Shown one piece after another: positions 1 to 6,801 of a stretch of 11,178 nucleotides of DNA; the stretch's first letter is position 1, and every line of letters begins with the position of its first letter. The notes below the pieces were generated by a model. That model saw nothing but the letters and a program-made list of their open reading frames with translations. It was not told where the DNA came from and ran no database searches. The stretch lies in NCBI GenBank assembly GCA_903859225.1, contig CAIOLV010000051.1, positions 1 to 11,178 on the forward strand, in the 5' to 3' direction. Made by a program: the position numbers and the translations under genes. This DNA comes from an uncultured bacterium. Lineage in GTDB: Bacteria > Bipolaricaulota > Bipolaricaulia > UBA7950 > UBA9294.

Positions 1-1284
1 GTACCCTTCGTCGACGAAGAGGCAGCGGCCGACGACGAGGAGCTGGCGGCCGAGGACGCGCTGGACGACGAACTTGCCGACGAATTGGCGGACCCCGAAG
101 ACCTCATCGGAGACGACGAGCCGGCCGACGAAGAGGCAGGCGCGGAGACGGTGCCGGGGGCTCGAGCCCGCGGTCGGGGCGCCGACCGGGATGCGGGCGA
201 CGGCGGCGACCGCCGCGAGGATCCGGTCAAGACCTACCTGCGCGAGATCGGTAAGGTCCCGCTCCTGACCAAGGAAGGCGAGGTCACGCTGGCGAAGGCG
301 ATGGAGATCGGCGCGTACGCCGAGCTGTCGCTCGCCAAGCAGGCGGGGACGCTGGCGGCGAAACGCCTGAAGACGTCGCGTGACTTGACGCCGGTCGAGC
401 GCGCCGAGCTCGACGACCAGGTGCACCGCGGCGGCGAGGCGGCCGAACTCCTGAGCTCGTCGTCGTTCGAGGAGAAGCTGAAGGGCGAGCTGCCGCCCGC
501 CAAGGCGACGCGCGAGGAGCTCGAGGCCCTCGTTCGAGAAGGACGCGCGGCGCGCGACCGGCTGACCATCTCGAACCTCCGACTCGTCGTGTCCATCGCC
601 AAGCGGTACATGAACCGAGGCCTCTCGTTCCTCGACCTCATTCAGGAAGGCAACATGGGCCTGATGAAGGCGGTCGAGAAGTTCGACTTCGCCCGCGGCT
701 ACAAATTCTCGACCTACGCCACGTGGTGGATCCGCCAGGCGATCACGCGCGCGATTGCCGACCAATCGCGCACGATCCGCGTTCCGGTGCACATGATCGA
801 GACGGTGCGCGAGCTGAATCGCGTGAAGCGCGAGTACATCCAGTCGCACGGCTCGGCGCCGACGCTCGAGGACCTCGCCCTGCTCACGGGAATGTCGATC
901 GACAAGATCAAGAAAGTCGAGAGCGTGTCGCAGTACACCGCGTCGCTCGAGCGGCCGATTGGCGAGGAGGACGAAGACACGCTGGGGGACTTCATCGAAG
1001 ACCCTGCTTCGCCGTCGCCCACCAAAGAGACGTTCCGCATGTTCCTGCGCGAGCAGCTGTCGCGCGCCCTCGACCAGCTCGACGAGCGCGAGCGCGAGAT
1101 CCTGAAACTCCGCTACGGACTCGAGGATGGCCACCCGCGCACGCTGAAGGACGTGTCGCTCAAGTTCAACATCACGCGCGAGCGGGTTCGGCAGATCGAG
1201 ATCAAGGCGATCGAGAAGCTGAAGCATCCGTCGCGGCGCGCTGAGCTGCGCAAGTTCCGCGAGCTCCTGTTGGCGGAGGACTAG
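1..1284 (+). CDS. rpoD: Primary RNA polymerase sigma factor, sigma-70/RpoD family (5' end outside window)
   Basis: This is the housekeeping sigma factor, which directs core RNA polymerase to -35/-10 promoters. The frame is open from base 1, so the true start lies upstream. A TTG at 85 could be read as a start, but acidic coding continues before it. In-window codons 1-48 are very rich in Asp/Glu. Region 1.2 begins at codon 74 (DPVKTYLREIGKVPLLT). After a short non-conserved segment come region 2 (NLRLVVSIAKRYMNRG, then DLIQEGNMGLMKAVEKFD, then STYATWWIRQAITRAI, then the promoter-reading RTIRVPVHM), region 3, and region 4 (LDEREREILKLRYGLEDG, then the helix-turn-helix ITRERVRQIEIKAIEKLKHP). The full set of regions 1.2-4.2 with this spacing marks a group 1 sigma factor rather than an alternative one. 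It ends with TAG one base before miaA and leads a four-gene run. The acidic N-terminus is probably low-complexity and poorly conserved (inference). Confidence 0.96.
   Translation, partial: VPFVDEEAAADDEELAAEDALDDELADELADPEDLIGDDEPADEEAGAETVPGARARGRGADRDAGDGGDRREDPVKTYLREIGKVPLLTKEGEVTLAKAMEIGAYAELSLAKQAGTLAAKRLKTSRDLTPVERAELDDQVHRGGEAAELLSSSSFEEKLKGELPPAKATREELEALVREGRAARDRLTISNLRLVVSIAKRYMNRGLSFLDLIQEGNMGLMKAVEKFDFARGYKFSTYATWWIRQAITRAIADQSRTIRVPVHMIETVRELNRVKREYIQSHGSAPTLEDLALLTGMSIDKIKKVESVSQYTASLERPIGEEDEDTLGDFIEDPASPSPTKETFRMFLREQLSRALDQLDEREREILKLRYGLEDGHPRTLKDVSLKFNITRERVRQIEIKAIEKLKHPSRRAELRKFRELLLAED
1275..1280 (+). promoter_or_regulatory. Shine-Dalgarno sequence deciding the miaA TTG start
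   Basis: GGAGGA lies within the last codons of rpoD, 5 nt before the TTG at 1286. It supports this TTG as the real miaA start. No ATG or GTG lies closer to the P-loop. Confidence 0.75.
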
Positions 1285-1285
1285 C

Positions 1286-2212
1286 TTGCCCGCCGCGCCC
1301 GCGGTGCTCGTGCTCCTCGGTCCGACGGCGACGGGAAAAACGGCGGTGGCCGTCGAGTTGGCGCTCCGCCTCGATGGCGAGGTGATCTCGGCCGACTCTC
1401 GCGCCTTCTTCGCCGGACTCGACATCGTGACCGACAAGCCCTCAATGGCTGAGCGCCGCGGGGTTCCGCATCATCTGATCGACTGCGTCCCGATCGACGG
1501 CGAGGTCGATGCGATGACATTTCGCGCCGACGTCGAGCGCCTCGTGCCCGAGATCGTGGGACGCGGGCGGGTGCCCATTGTTGCCGGAGGCGGCACGCTC
1601 TACCTTGCTGCCGTCACGCGCGGGATCTTCGAGGGACCGGGGAAGTCGGACACCTTCCGTCGCTCGCTCGACGGGGCCGAGTCCGAAGATCTCCACCGAC
1701 GCCTTGGCCTCGTCGATCCGGCCGCCGCGGCGGCGATTCACCCGCGCGACCGGCTCCGGATCGTGCGCGCGCTCGAGGTCGAGGCCGAGAGCGGCCGGAC
1801 GATCACCGACTGGAAAAGCGAGGCGCAGCCGCTGCCTTTCCAGTTTCACACGTTCGGTCTTCTGCGCGGGCGGGAGGATCATCGCGCCGCCGTCGAGGTG
1901 CGGGCACGGTCGATGATCGAGCGAGGCTTGGTCGAGGAGGTCGCGCGGCTGCGTGCCTCGGGCCTCACGACCGACTGTCAGGCCTATCGCTCCGTCGGAG
2001 TCCCCGAGGCGTGGGCCTACCTCGATGGCGCGATCTCACGAGAGGAACTCCTCGAACGCATCGTGCGCGCGACCTGGGCGCTCGTTCGCCGTCAGGCGTC
2101 GTGGTTCCGCGCGCAGTCCGGGGTATCCTGGATTCGCGTCACCGGGCGCACCGCCGCCGATGTGGCGGCCGAGATCGTGGCGGCGTGGCAGAGCGGGAGA
2201 GGGGTGTCGTGA
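1286..2212 (+). CDS. miaA: tRNA dimethylallyltransferase MiaA
   Basis: MiaA transfers a dimethylallyl group from DMAPP to N6 of A37 in tRNAs that read UNN codons, forming i6A in the cytoplasm. The protein has 308 residues, typical for the family. The P-loop GPTATGKT is at 12-19, followed by SADSR (35-39, the Asp-Ser pair near the catalytic site). AGGGTLYL (100-107) carries the conserved channel Thr (T104). IHPRDRLRIVRALEV (151-165) is the classic tRNA-binding segment, and RRQASWFR (268-275) matches the C-terminal RQ.TWFR block. Some usually conserved positions differ: DIVTDKP instead of DIGTAKP, and TWALVRRQ instead of TR.YAKRQ. The enzyme is therefore a divergent member, but no core motif is lost. 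The TTG start is set by GGAGGA at 1275-1280. The gene follows rpoD by one base, and its TGA overlaps the next gene's GTG (GTGA), so translation is probably coupled. Confidence 0.93.
   Translation: MPAAPAVLVLLGPTATGKTAVAVELALRLDGEVISADSRAFFAGLDIVTDKPSMAERRGVPHHLIDCVPIDGEVDAMTFRADVERLVPEIVGRGRVPIVAGGGTLYLAAVTRGIFEGPGKSDTFRRSLDGAESEDLHRRLGLVDPAAAAAIHPRDRLRIVRALEVEAESGRTITDWKSEAQPLPFQFHTFGLLRGREDHRAAVEVRARSMIERGLVEEVARLRASGLTTDCQAYRSVGVPEAWAYLDGAISREELLERIVRATWALVRRQASWFRAQSGVSWIRVTGRTAADVAAEIVAAWQSGRGVS
2195..2204 (+). promoter_or_regulatory. Shine-Dalgarno region deciding the nnrE-nnrD GTG start
   Basis: A purine-rich GGGAGAGGGG run at the end of miaA ends 4 nt before the GTG at 2209. Its GGAG core is 9 nt before it. 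It favours GTG 2209 over the upstream in-frame ATG at 2011, which would bury 198 nt in miaA and add residues not typical of the family. Confidence 0.6.
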
Positions 2213-3804
2213 CGCGAGGTCCTCGGGCGGGCGAATGGCTGGTCGTGACAGCGGCCGAGCAGCGACGGATCGACGCACTCGCCGTCGCATGCGGCGCCTC
2301 GGAGGACGCGCTCGTCGAGAGCGCCGGCCGTTCTGCCGCGGAGTGGATCCTCGCGAACCTCGAGGCAGAGTGCGCCGTGGTTCTTGCCGGGCCGGGCGGG
2401 AACGGCGCCGACGCTCTGGTCGTGGCGCGGTGCCTGCGGCGAAGCGGGATCAACGTCGAGTCGTTCCTCTTCTCGCCGCAAGGCCCACCGTCTCGATCCG
2501 CGATGCACGCGCTTGCGCTCCTGCGCGACGAGGGTGGAAGCGCCTTTGCACTCTCCCATGCAGATGCAGACTCCGGAAGCCTTACGTGCGCCGATCTGGG
2601 GCACGTTGGAGAAGCGCTCCGCGCCGCGGATCTCGTGATCGACGGGTTGTACGGAGCCGGCCTCTCCCGCCCGCTCGACGGGGCCGCGGCGACGATCGTT
2701 CTGCTGCTCAATGAGTCGGGGGCGCGGGTCGTCAGCCTCGACGTGCCCAGCGGCGTTGCGGCCGACGAGGGCGAGGTCTACGGACCCGCAGTGCGCGCCG
2801 ACGTCACGCTGGCGATGGAGTTCCTCAAGCCGGCTCACCTCTTCTTCCCAGCCGCCGGCTTGTGCGGCCGGACCGACGTCGTCGAGGTCGCGTATCCCGA
2901 GAAGGCGCAGGATGGAATGGTGCCGCGGGCGCGCGTGCTGACCGGCGACGGCGTCCGTCTCCGGCTTCCCAAGCGCTCGCCGGCAGGACACAAGGGCACC
3001 TTCGGCCACGTCCTCCTGGTCGCCGGGTCCGCGGGCATGACGGGAGCGGCGATTCTCGCTGGACGCGCGGCGTTGCGCGCCGGAACCGGGCTTCTCACCC
3101 TGGCGGTCCCGGCGTCGCAAGTCGCGGCCGCGCACGCCGGGCTTCCCGAGGCGCTCGTCGTCTCGCTGGCTGAGGAGTCGGGGCACATCGTCCCGGCCGC
3201 GGTGGCAGATCTCGGAGCTGCCTTCGGCCGCGCCAGGGTGCTTGCCATCGGGCCGGGGCTCTCGCGTGACGAAGAGGCAAGTGCCGCCGCTCTTGCCGTG
3301 ATCCACGGCTTTGACGGTCCCGTCATTGCGGATGCCGACGCGCTCTACGCCCTGGCGCGGTGTCCGGGGGGCGTCAGGGAGCTGGCCGGGCGCGCGATCC
3401 TCACTCCGCATCCGGGGGAGTTTGGCACCCTCACCGGCATCGACGCCGCAGAGGTTGACGGCAACCGGGTCGACGTCGCCTCCGAGTTCGCGACAGCGAA
3501 CGGCGTGATCGTCGTTCTCAAGGGTCGGCCGACGGCCATCGGATTCCCTGATGGGAAGATCTACCTGAATCCGACGGGCCACGCCGGGCTTGCGAAAGGC
3601 GGTAGCGGCGACGTCCTAACCGGCATCGTCGCTGGGCTTCTCGCCGGAGGGGCGTCGCTCGAAGATGCAGCTCTGGTGGGCCCCTACGTCCACGGTCTCG
3701 CGGCCGACCTCTTTGCGGTTCACGGGTCCGAGCGCTCGCTCGTCCCGTCGGATGTCGTCGAGCTCTTGCCGCAAGCGTTTCTGGAGGTAGAGAAGTGCGC
3801 TTGA
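2209..3804 (+). CDS. nnrD: Bifunctional NAD(P)H-hydrate epimerase / ADP-dependent NAD(P)H-hydrate dehydratase
   Basis: This is a metabolite-repair enzyme. The N-terminal YjeF_N (NnrE) domain epimerises R- and S-NAD(P)HX, and the C-terminal ribokinase-like (NnrD) domain dehydrates S-NAD(P)HX back to NAD(P)H using ADP. From GTG 2209 it is 531 residues, the usual size for the fusion. NnrE domain, about 11-230: TAAEQRRIDALA opening, GPGGNGADALVVAR (61-74), DVPSG (178-182) and AMEFLKPAH. NnrD domain, about 250-525: AGHKGTFGHVLLVAGSAG (259-276), LTPHPGEF (398-405), VVLKG and the nucleotide/catalytic loop GGSGDVLTG (464-472, Asp468). In NnrE the normal GNNGGDG loop reads GGNGADA: N65 and D68 are kept but one Asn and two Gly are replaced. 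The gene overlaps miaA by 4 nt (GTGA) and tatD by 10 nt, inside the rpoD run. Confidence 0.93.
   Translation: MTRGPRAGEWLVVTAAEQRRIDALAVACGASEDALVESAGRSAAEWILANLEAECAVVLAGPGGNGADALVVARCLRRSGINVESFLFSPQGPPSRSAMHALALLRDEGGSAFALSHADADSGSLTCADLGHVGEALRAADLVIDGLYGAGLSRPLDGAAATIVLLLNESGARVVSLDVPSGVAADEGEVYGPAVRADVTLAMEFLKPAHLFFPAAGLCGRTDVVEVAYPEKAQDGMVPRARVLTGDGVRLRLPKRSPAGHKGTFGHVLLVAGSAGMTGAAILAGRAALRAGTGLLTLAVPASQVAAAHAGLPEALVVSLAEESGHIVPAAVADLGAAFGRARVLAIGPGLSRDEEASAAALAVIHGFDGPVIADADALYALARCPGGVRELAGRAILTPHPGEFGTLTGIDAAEVDGNRVDVASEFATANGVIVVLKGRPTAIGFPDGKIYLNPTGHAGLAKGGSGDVLTGIVAGLLAGGASLEDAALVGPYVHGLAADLFAVHGSERSLVPSDVVELLPQAFLEVEKCA
3783..3788 (+). promoter_or_regulatory. Shine-Dalgarno sequence deciding the tatD GTG start
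   Basis: GGAGGT lies inside the 3' end of the NAD(P)HX repair gene, 6 nt before the GTG at 3795. It fixes this overlapping start, directly in front of the conserved LIDTHAHLDD segment. Confidence 0.75.
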
Positions 3805-4559
3805 TCGACACGCATGCCCACCTCGACGACCGCGCGTTCGATAAGGATCGGCCCGCGCTCATCGCGCGCCTCCACGCCGACGGAGTGGGTGCCGTCACCG
3901 TCGGCTCGAGTCTTGACTCGAGTCGCGAGGCGGTGCGGCTCGCTGAGCGCCATCGCCTGATCTGGGCGACGGTCGGAGTCCACCCGCACGGCGCGAAGTA
4001 CGTCACGCCCAAGGTCCTCCGCGAACTCGAAGAACTGGCCAAGGCTCCGCGCGTCGTCGCCGTCGGTGAGATCGGTCTCGACTACTACCGCGACCTCTCG
4101 CCGCGCGACGTCCAGCGCAGCGTCTTCGCAGACCAGCTCGAACTCGCGAAGCAGCTTGAGCTGCCCATCGTGCTGCACAATCGCCAGTCGACCGACGACC
4201 TCGTCGCCATCCTGCGCAAGGTGGGCAGAAGCCACCGCGGTGTCGTCCATTCGTTCCTCGGCGATGCGGCCCTCGCGGAGACGTTCCTTGCGCTCGGCCT
4301 CTACCTCGGCGTCGGCGGCCCGCTCACGTATCCGGCGAACGAGGCGCTGCGAGACGCCGTGCGCACCGTGCCGCTCGAACGCCTCGTCCTCGAGACCGAC
4401 TCCCCCTATCTCACTCCGGTGCCCCATCGCGGCGAGCGGAACGAGCCGGCCTACATCGAGCTTGTGGCCGCGGAGATCGCGCGCCTGCGCGGAATCCCGA
4501 TCGACGATGTGGCGCGCCAGACGACGGTGAATGCGCTCGCCCTGTTCTCACTCGGGTGA
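3795..4559 (+). CDS. tatD: TatD/YcfH-family metal-dependent hydrolase (deoxyribonuclease)
   Basis: This is a TIM-barrel two-metal hydrolase of the TatD family. Characterised members are 3'-5' DNA exonucleases, and some also act as D-aminoacyl-tRNA deacylases. The 254-residue protein has every metal ligand of the family: H7 and H9 in DTHAH, E92 in GEIGLDYY, H128 in PIVLHNR, H152 in VVHSF, and D202 in ETDSPYLTP. VGVHPHGAK (60-68) and the C-terminal NEPAYI block are also present. It begins at GTG 3795, overlapping the upstream gene by 10 nt, and ends with TGA. It is the last plus-strand gene of the rpoD-miaA-nnr run. Which of the paralogues (TatD, YcfH, YjjV) is the true orthologue cannot be settled from motifs alone. 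Association with other translation and housekeeping genes is common for the YcfH type. Confidence 0.93.
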   Translation: MRLIDTHAHLDDRAFDKDRPALIARLHADGVGAVTVGSSLDSSREAVRLAERHRLIWATVGVHPHGAKYVTPKVLRELEELAKAPRVVAVGEIGLDYYRDLSPRDVQRSVFADQLELAKQLELPIVLHNRQSTDDLVAILRKVGRSHRGVVHSFLGDAALAETFLALGLYLGVGGPLTYPANEALRDAVRTVPLERLVLETDSPYLTPVPHRGERNEPAYIELVAAEIARLRGIPIDDVARQTTVNALALFSLG

Positions 4560-4572
4560 AGCACTTCTCTCT

Positions 4573-4668
4573 ACCGCAGAGGGCGCAGAGGGGCTGGAGA
4601 GGGGACTCGCTCCGTCGCGGACCCTCGGGATTGCGGTCTCAGCGTGCAGTCTCCGCGCGCTATGCGGT
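4573..4668. repeat. Imperfect inverted repeat in the tatD/ABC convergent gap
   Basis: The left arm 4573-4590 (ACCGCAGAGGGCGCAGAG) and right arm 4651-4668 are reverse complements at 15 of 18 positions, separated by about 60 nt. They lie between two convergent genes. The whole 129-nt gap (4560-4688) has no ORF with a recognisable product. From memory, CGCAGAGG-type words occur as dispersed repeats in several environmental bacterial genomes, and this could be one copy. It could also act as a weak bidirectional transcription stop. There is no U-tract on either strand. Confidence 0.5.
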
Positions 4669-4688
4669 GGCTTGTCTCCGGCGCGTGC

Positions 4689-5453
4689 CTACGGCTCCCA
4701 ACGCCGGAACGCGACGACGGCTCCAAAGAAGGAGAGGACGATGATCGCAGCGCACCCGGCGAGCGGCTCCCACGAAAGCGGTGCTCCCAGGGCGACCTCG
4801 ATCGACGCCGAGAGAAGGCGCCCAGGCAGGAACTCGCTCACGATGCCCAAGCTGCCGAGTGACGCGAGGAGGATCCAGACGAGGAACGAGAGGACCCCGG
4901 CCACGACCTGCGAGCGCGCAATGGTGCTGAAGAAGAACGTCGTCGTTACGAACGTGAGGATGTGCAGCAGGAGGAGACTGCACCCGAGGACGAAGCTCGC
5001 GACGCTCGGGGCTTGGAAGAGGATGGCCGTGTAGCCGTAGGCGCACAGGGCCGAGAGTGCGAACGCCCCCGTTCCGCAGAGCCACAGCGTCAGGAGCTTC
5101 GCCGCGAGGAAGCTCTCTCGCGACGCCGGCTTCACCAAGACGAAGGCGGCCGTCCCGCGCTCTTTCTCCGCCACGACGGAACCCATCGTGAGGAAGACGA
5201 GGACGAGGAGCGCGATCTGAGACACGTTCTTCACGAACTGCGCCACGGCATCGGCCGCCGTCGGCTCCGGCAAGACGATGGTGACGCCCTGCTGTGTCCC
5301 GACGCTCTTCAGGATCTCAGGGGTGAACTTGGCGAGGAGCGGAGAAGCGAGGCCGAAGAAGACGAACACGAGCCCGAGGATGAGGAGACGGTAGCTCTTC
5401 ACCTGCTCGCGCAGCTCCTTTCCGAAGAGGACGAAGAACGGGCGGCGCCTCAC
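4689..5453 (-). CDS. ABC transporter permease, ABC-2/NosY-YxlG type
   Basis: This is a membrane subunit of an ABC transporter in the inner membrane, pairing with the ATPase encoded just upstream. It is 254 residues from GTG at 5453. A GGGAGGG Shine-Dalgarno lies 5 nt before, and the start overlaps the ATPase stop as GTGA. The N-terminus has a short cytoplasmic amphipathic segment (FGKELREQ) typical of ABC-2 permeases. About six hydrophobic segments follow: ~22-41, 78-92, 118-143, 153-176, 183-206 and 231-250. The signature EKERGTAAFVLVKPASRESF (96-115) matches the family's E.E.GT....L..P.SR...L motif. A longer reading from 6206 in this frame is antisense to the ATPase and spurious. The substrate is unknown. 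The three-gene order matches B. subtilis yxlE-yxlF-yxlG (from memory). The gene ends at TAG (4691-4689). Confidence 0.88.
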   Translation of the reverse strand: MRRRPFFVLFGKELREQVKSYRLLILGLVFVFFGLASPLLAKFTPEILKSVGTQQGVTIVLPEPTAADAVAQFVKNVSQIALLVLVFLTMGSVVAEKERGTAAFVLVKPASRESFLAAKLLTLWLCGTGAFALSALCAYGYTAILFQAPSVASFVLGCSLLLLHILTFVTTTFFFSTIARSQVVAGVLSFLVWILLASLGSLGIVSEFLPGRLLSASIEVALGAPLSWEPLAGCAAIIVLSFFGAVVAFRRWEP

Positions 5454-6391
5454 GATGTCCCTCCCACCAGGCGAACAAAGACGTCCTCGAGGGACGCAGC
5501 GCGGGTCTCGAGTCGCGCGAGCGGCAGACCTTTCGCCGCGACGAGGCGCAGCGCCGAGGCCCGCGCCTGCGCGAGATCTAGGGCGCGGAGCTGAACGACT
5601 TCGCCCTCGGTCGTTGCGGCCGCCACAGTTGCGTTCCCAGCTTCTGCCCACGCGGAGGCGAACGCGGCCGCTGCGTCGGCGGTCTCGAACCCAAGTTCGA
5701 CGACGGGTGGGGCGAACCGTCGCCCCAACTCGCCCGTCTCGGCCGTCGCGACCATCCGGCCGCGGTCGATGATCCCGACGGTGTCGCAGACTCGCTCCAC
5801 GTCTTCGAGGATGTGCGTCGACATGAGGACCGTCGTCCGTCCGCGCAGACGGGCGATGAACCCAAGGACGTCGCGCCGGCCGAGCGGGTCGAGCGAGGCG
5901 CATGGCTCGTCGAGGAAGAGGATGCGCGGCTCGCTCACGATGGCCTGTGCGACTCCGAGTCGCTGGACCATGCCGCCCGAGTAGCCGCCGATCCGGCGCG
6001 TCGCGGCGCGCACAAGGCCCGAGAGTTCGAGCAACTCGTCGGCGCGCCGGCGCGCCGACGCGCGGTCTGCGCCGTAGAGCTCTGCCGCGAACACGAGCAG
6101 TTCCCGCCCGGTCATCCACGAGTAGAAGCGCGGGTCCTGGCTCAGGTAGCCGATCTGCGATCGCAAGCGGGACGAAGAGCCCGCCATCGGTTCTCCGGCC
6201 ACCCAAGCGTCGCCCGATGTCGGCTCGACGAGGCCGGTCAGAATCTTGATCGCCGTCGTCTTCCCCGCCCCATTCGGGCCGAGGAAGCCGAACACCGAGC
6301 CCTCGGGCACGTGGAGGTCGAGGCCGTTGAGGGCGAGGACCTTGCCGCGCTCGTAGCTCTTGACGAGAGCGCTAGTGCGAATCGCGTCCAT
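5450..6391 (-). CDS. ABC transporter ATP-binding protein, YxlF/NosF-like (CcmA class)
   Basis: This cytoplasmic ATPase subunit powers the adjacent permease. It is 313 residues from ATG at 6391. The nucleotide-binding domain covers about 4-230: Walker A GPNGAGKT (38-45), Q-loop Q85 in LSQDPRFY, signature YSGGMVQR (137-144), Walker B ILFLDEP (157-163), D-loop SLD (166-168) and switch His193 in STHILEDVER. A ~80-residue C-terminal extension ends in RAASLEDVFVRLVGG, the usual ending of this exporter class (SLEDVFL.LTG). An upstream in-frame extension to 6532 runs antisense-like through the PLDc_N gene and lacks similarity, so MDAIRTSALVKSYERG is the better N-terminus. The gene overlaps the PLDc_N gene by 20 nt and the permease by 4 nt, consistent with one transcript. 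Substrate unknown. Confidence 0.92.
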   Translation of the reverse strand: MDAIRTSALVKSYERGKVLALNGLDLHVPEGSVFGFLGPNGAGKTTAIKILTGLVEPTSGDAWVAGEPMAGSSSRLRSQIGYLSQDPRFYSWMTGRELLVFAAELYGADRASARRRADELLELSGLVRAATRRIGGYSGGMVQRLGVAQAIVSEPRILFLDEPCASLDPLGRRDVLGFIARLRGRTTVLMSTHILEDVERVCDTVGIIDRGRMVATAETGELGRRFAPPVVELGFETADAAAAFASAWAEAGNATVAAATTEGEVVQLRALDLAQARASALRLVAAKGLPLARLETRAASLEDVFVRLVGGTS

Positions 6392-6596
6392 CGGGTTCGG
6401 TGCGCTCCTCTCCCCGGCCGAGGATGAGGTACACGGTCGGTCCGACGATCCCCAGGACGATGATGACCACGAGCCAGCCACAGCGTGGGAGCGCGCGGAA
6501 TGCCTTGCGCCGCACCCAGTCGACGAGCGCAACGATGGCCAGAGCGAGTTCGATTACGCCGAGCGGAATCAAGAGCAGGATCAACTGGCTGTCCAT
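6372..6596 (-). CDS. Small two-TM protein with PLD-nuclease N-terminal (PLDc_N) domain, YxlE-like
   Basis: This is a 74-residue membrane protein with hydrophobic segments at ~4-27 and ~40-61 joined by a basic loop (WVRRKAFRALPRCG). It matches the PLDc_N pattern: an aliphatic first helix, a D-W pair, then W...I...GPTVYLILGR before a charged tail. This domain alone has no catalytic activity. In B. subtilis the equivalent yxlE sits in front of an ABC ATPase and permease (yxlF, yxlG), as here, and related small proteins take part in anti-sigma or regulatory functions; no such role can be shown from this window. The ATG at 6596 has an AGGGAGG Shine-Dalgarno 7 nt before it. It is the first gene of the minus-strand module, about 20 nt downstream of the predicted transcription start. 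Confidence 0.85.
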   Translation of the reverse strand: MDSQLILLLIPLGVIELALAIVALVDWVRRKAFRALPRCGWLVVIIVLGIVGPTVYLILGRGEERTEPDGRDSH

Positions 6597-6622
6597 GCCG
6601 GAGCCTCCCTTCCTAGCGTGGA

Positions 6623-6651
6623 ATTGAACCCAGAGCGCGAACCCGTGTCAA
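6623..6651 (-). promoter_or_regulatory. Sigma-70-type promoter for the PLDc_N/ABC module
   Basis: Reading the minus strand, a perfect TTGACA (6651-6646) is followed by a 17-nt spacer and TTCAAT (6628-6623), matching the -10 consensus at 4 of 6 positions. The predicted start near 6616 leaves a leader of about 20 nt. A small palindrome, ACCGCG-N4-CGCGGT (6651-6666), lies immediately upstream and touches the -35. It may be an operator or chance in GC-rich DNA. Confidence 0.6.
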
Positions 6652-6801
6652 CCGCGCGGACGCGGTGACGCCCTCACGCTCCGACCTGCCGGCCCGACGC
6701 ACCACGCCGGCGGGCTCGGCCTGTGAACCCTCGATGCGCTCGGCTACGATTTCTCTCCCGGCGCGTGCGATGGCCGGCGGAGGAGACTCGAGGGGATTTC
6801 T
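6652..6801 (+). promoter_or_regulatory. Upstream region of pckA in the divergent gap; only a weak promoter candidate
   Basis: This is the pckA side of the 205-nt gap between divergent genes. TACGAT at 6745-6750 could be a -10 box. Seventeen nt upstream the hexamer TGTGAA (6722-6727) is a poor -35, so an activator or a different sigma factor may be needed. A Shine-Dalgarno AGGGG (6791-6795) lies 6 nt before the ATG. No riboswitch or clear operator is visible. Confidence 0.3.

Noticed and set aside
2011..2208. ATG at 2011 as start of the NAD(P)HX repair gene
   Set aside because: It lies 198 nt inside miaA and adds arginine-rich residues not found in the family. GTG 2209 has a Shine-Dalgarno and a 4-nt overlap.
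2092..3582. Long minus-strand open frame (496 codons) antisense to the NAD(P)HX repair gene
   Set aside because: It is the mirror frame of a GC-rich gene with strong third-position bias. Its product is low-complexity, rich in R/G/D, and without a domain. The plus-strand gene is certain.
4531..5034. 167-codon plus-strand open frame after tatD
   Set aside because: It starts inside tatD, runs through the inverted repeat and then antisense to the ABC permease. It has no domain and no ribosome binding site.
5454..6206. Extended N-terminus of the ABC permease on the minus strand
   Set aside because: It runs through the ATPase gene in another frame and is arginine-rich. The GTG at 5453 with a Shine-Dalgarno and a 4-nt overlap is a much better start.
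6392..6532. Extended N-terminus of the ABC ATPase
   Set aside because: It overlaps almost the whole PLDc_N gene and adds serine/arginine-rich residues without similarity. The ATG at 6391 directly precedes the normal ABC N-terminus.
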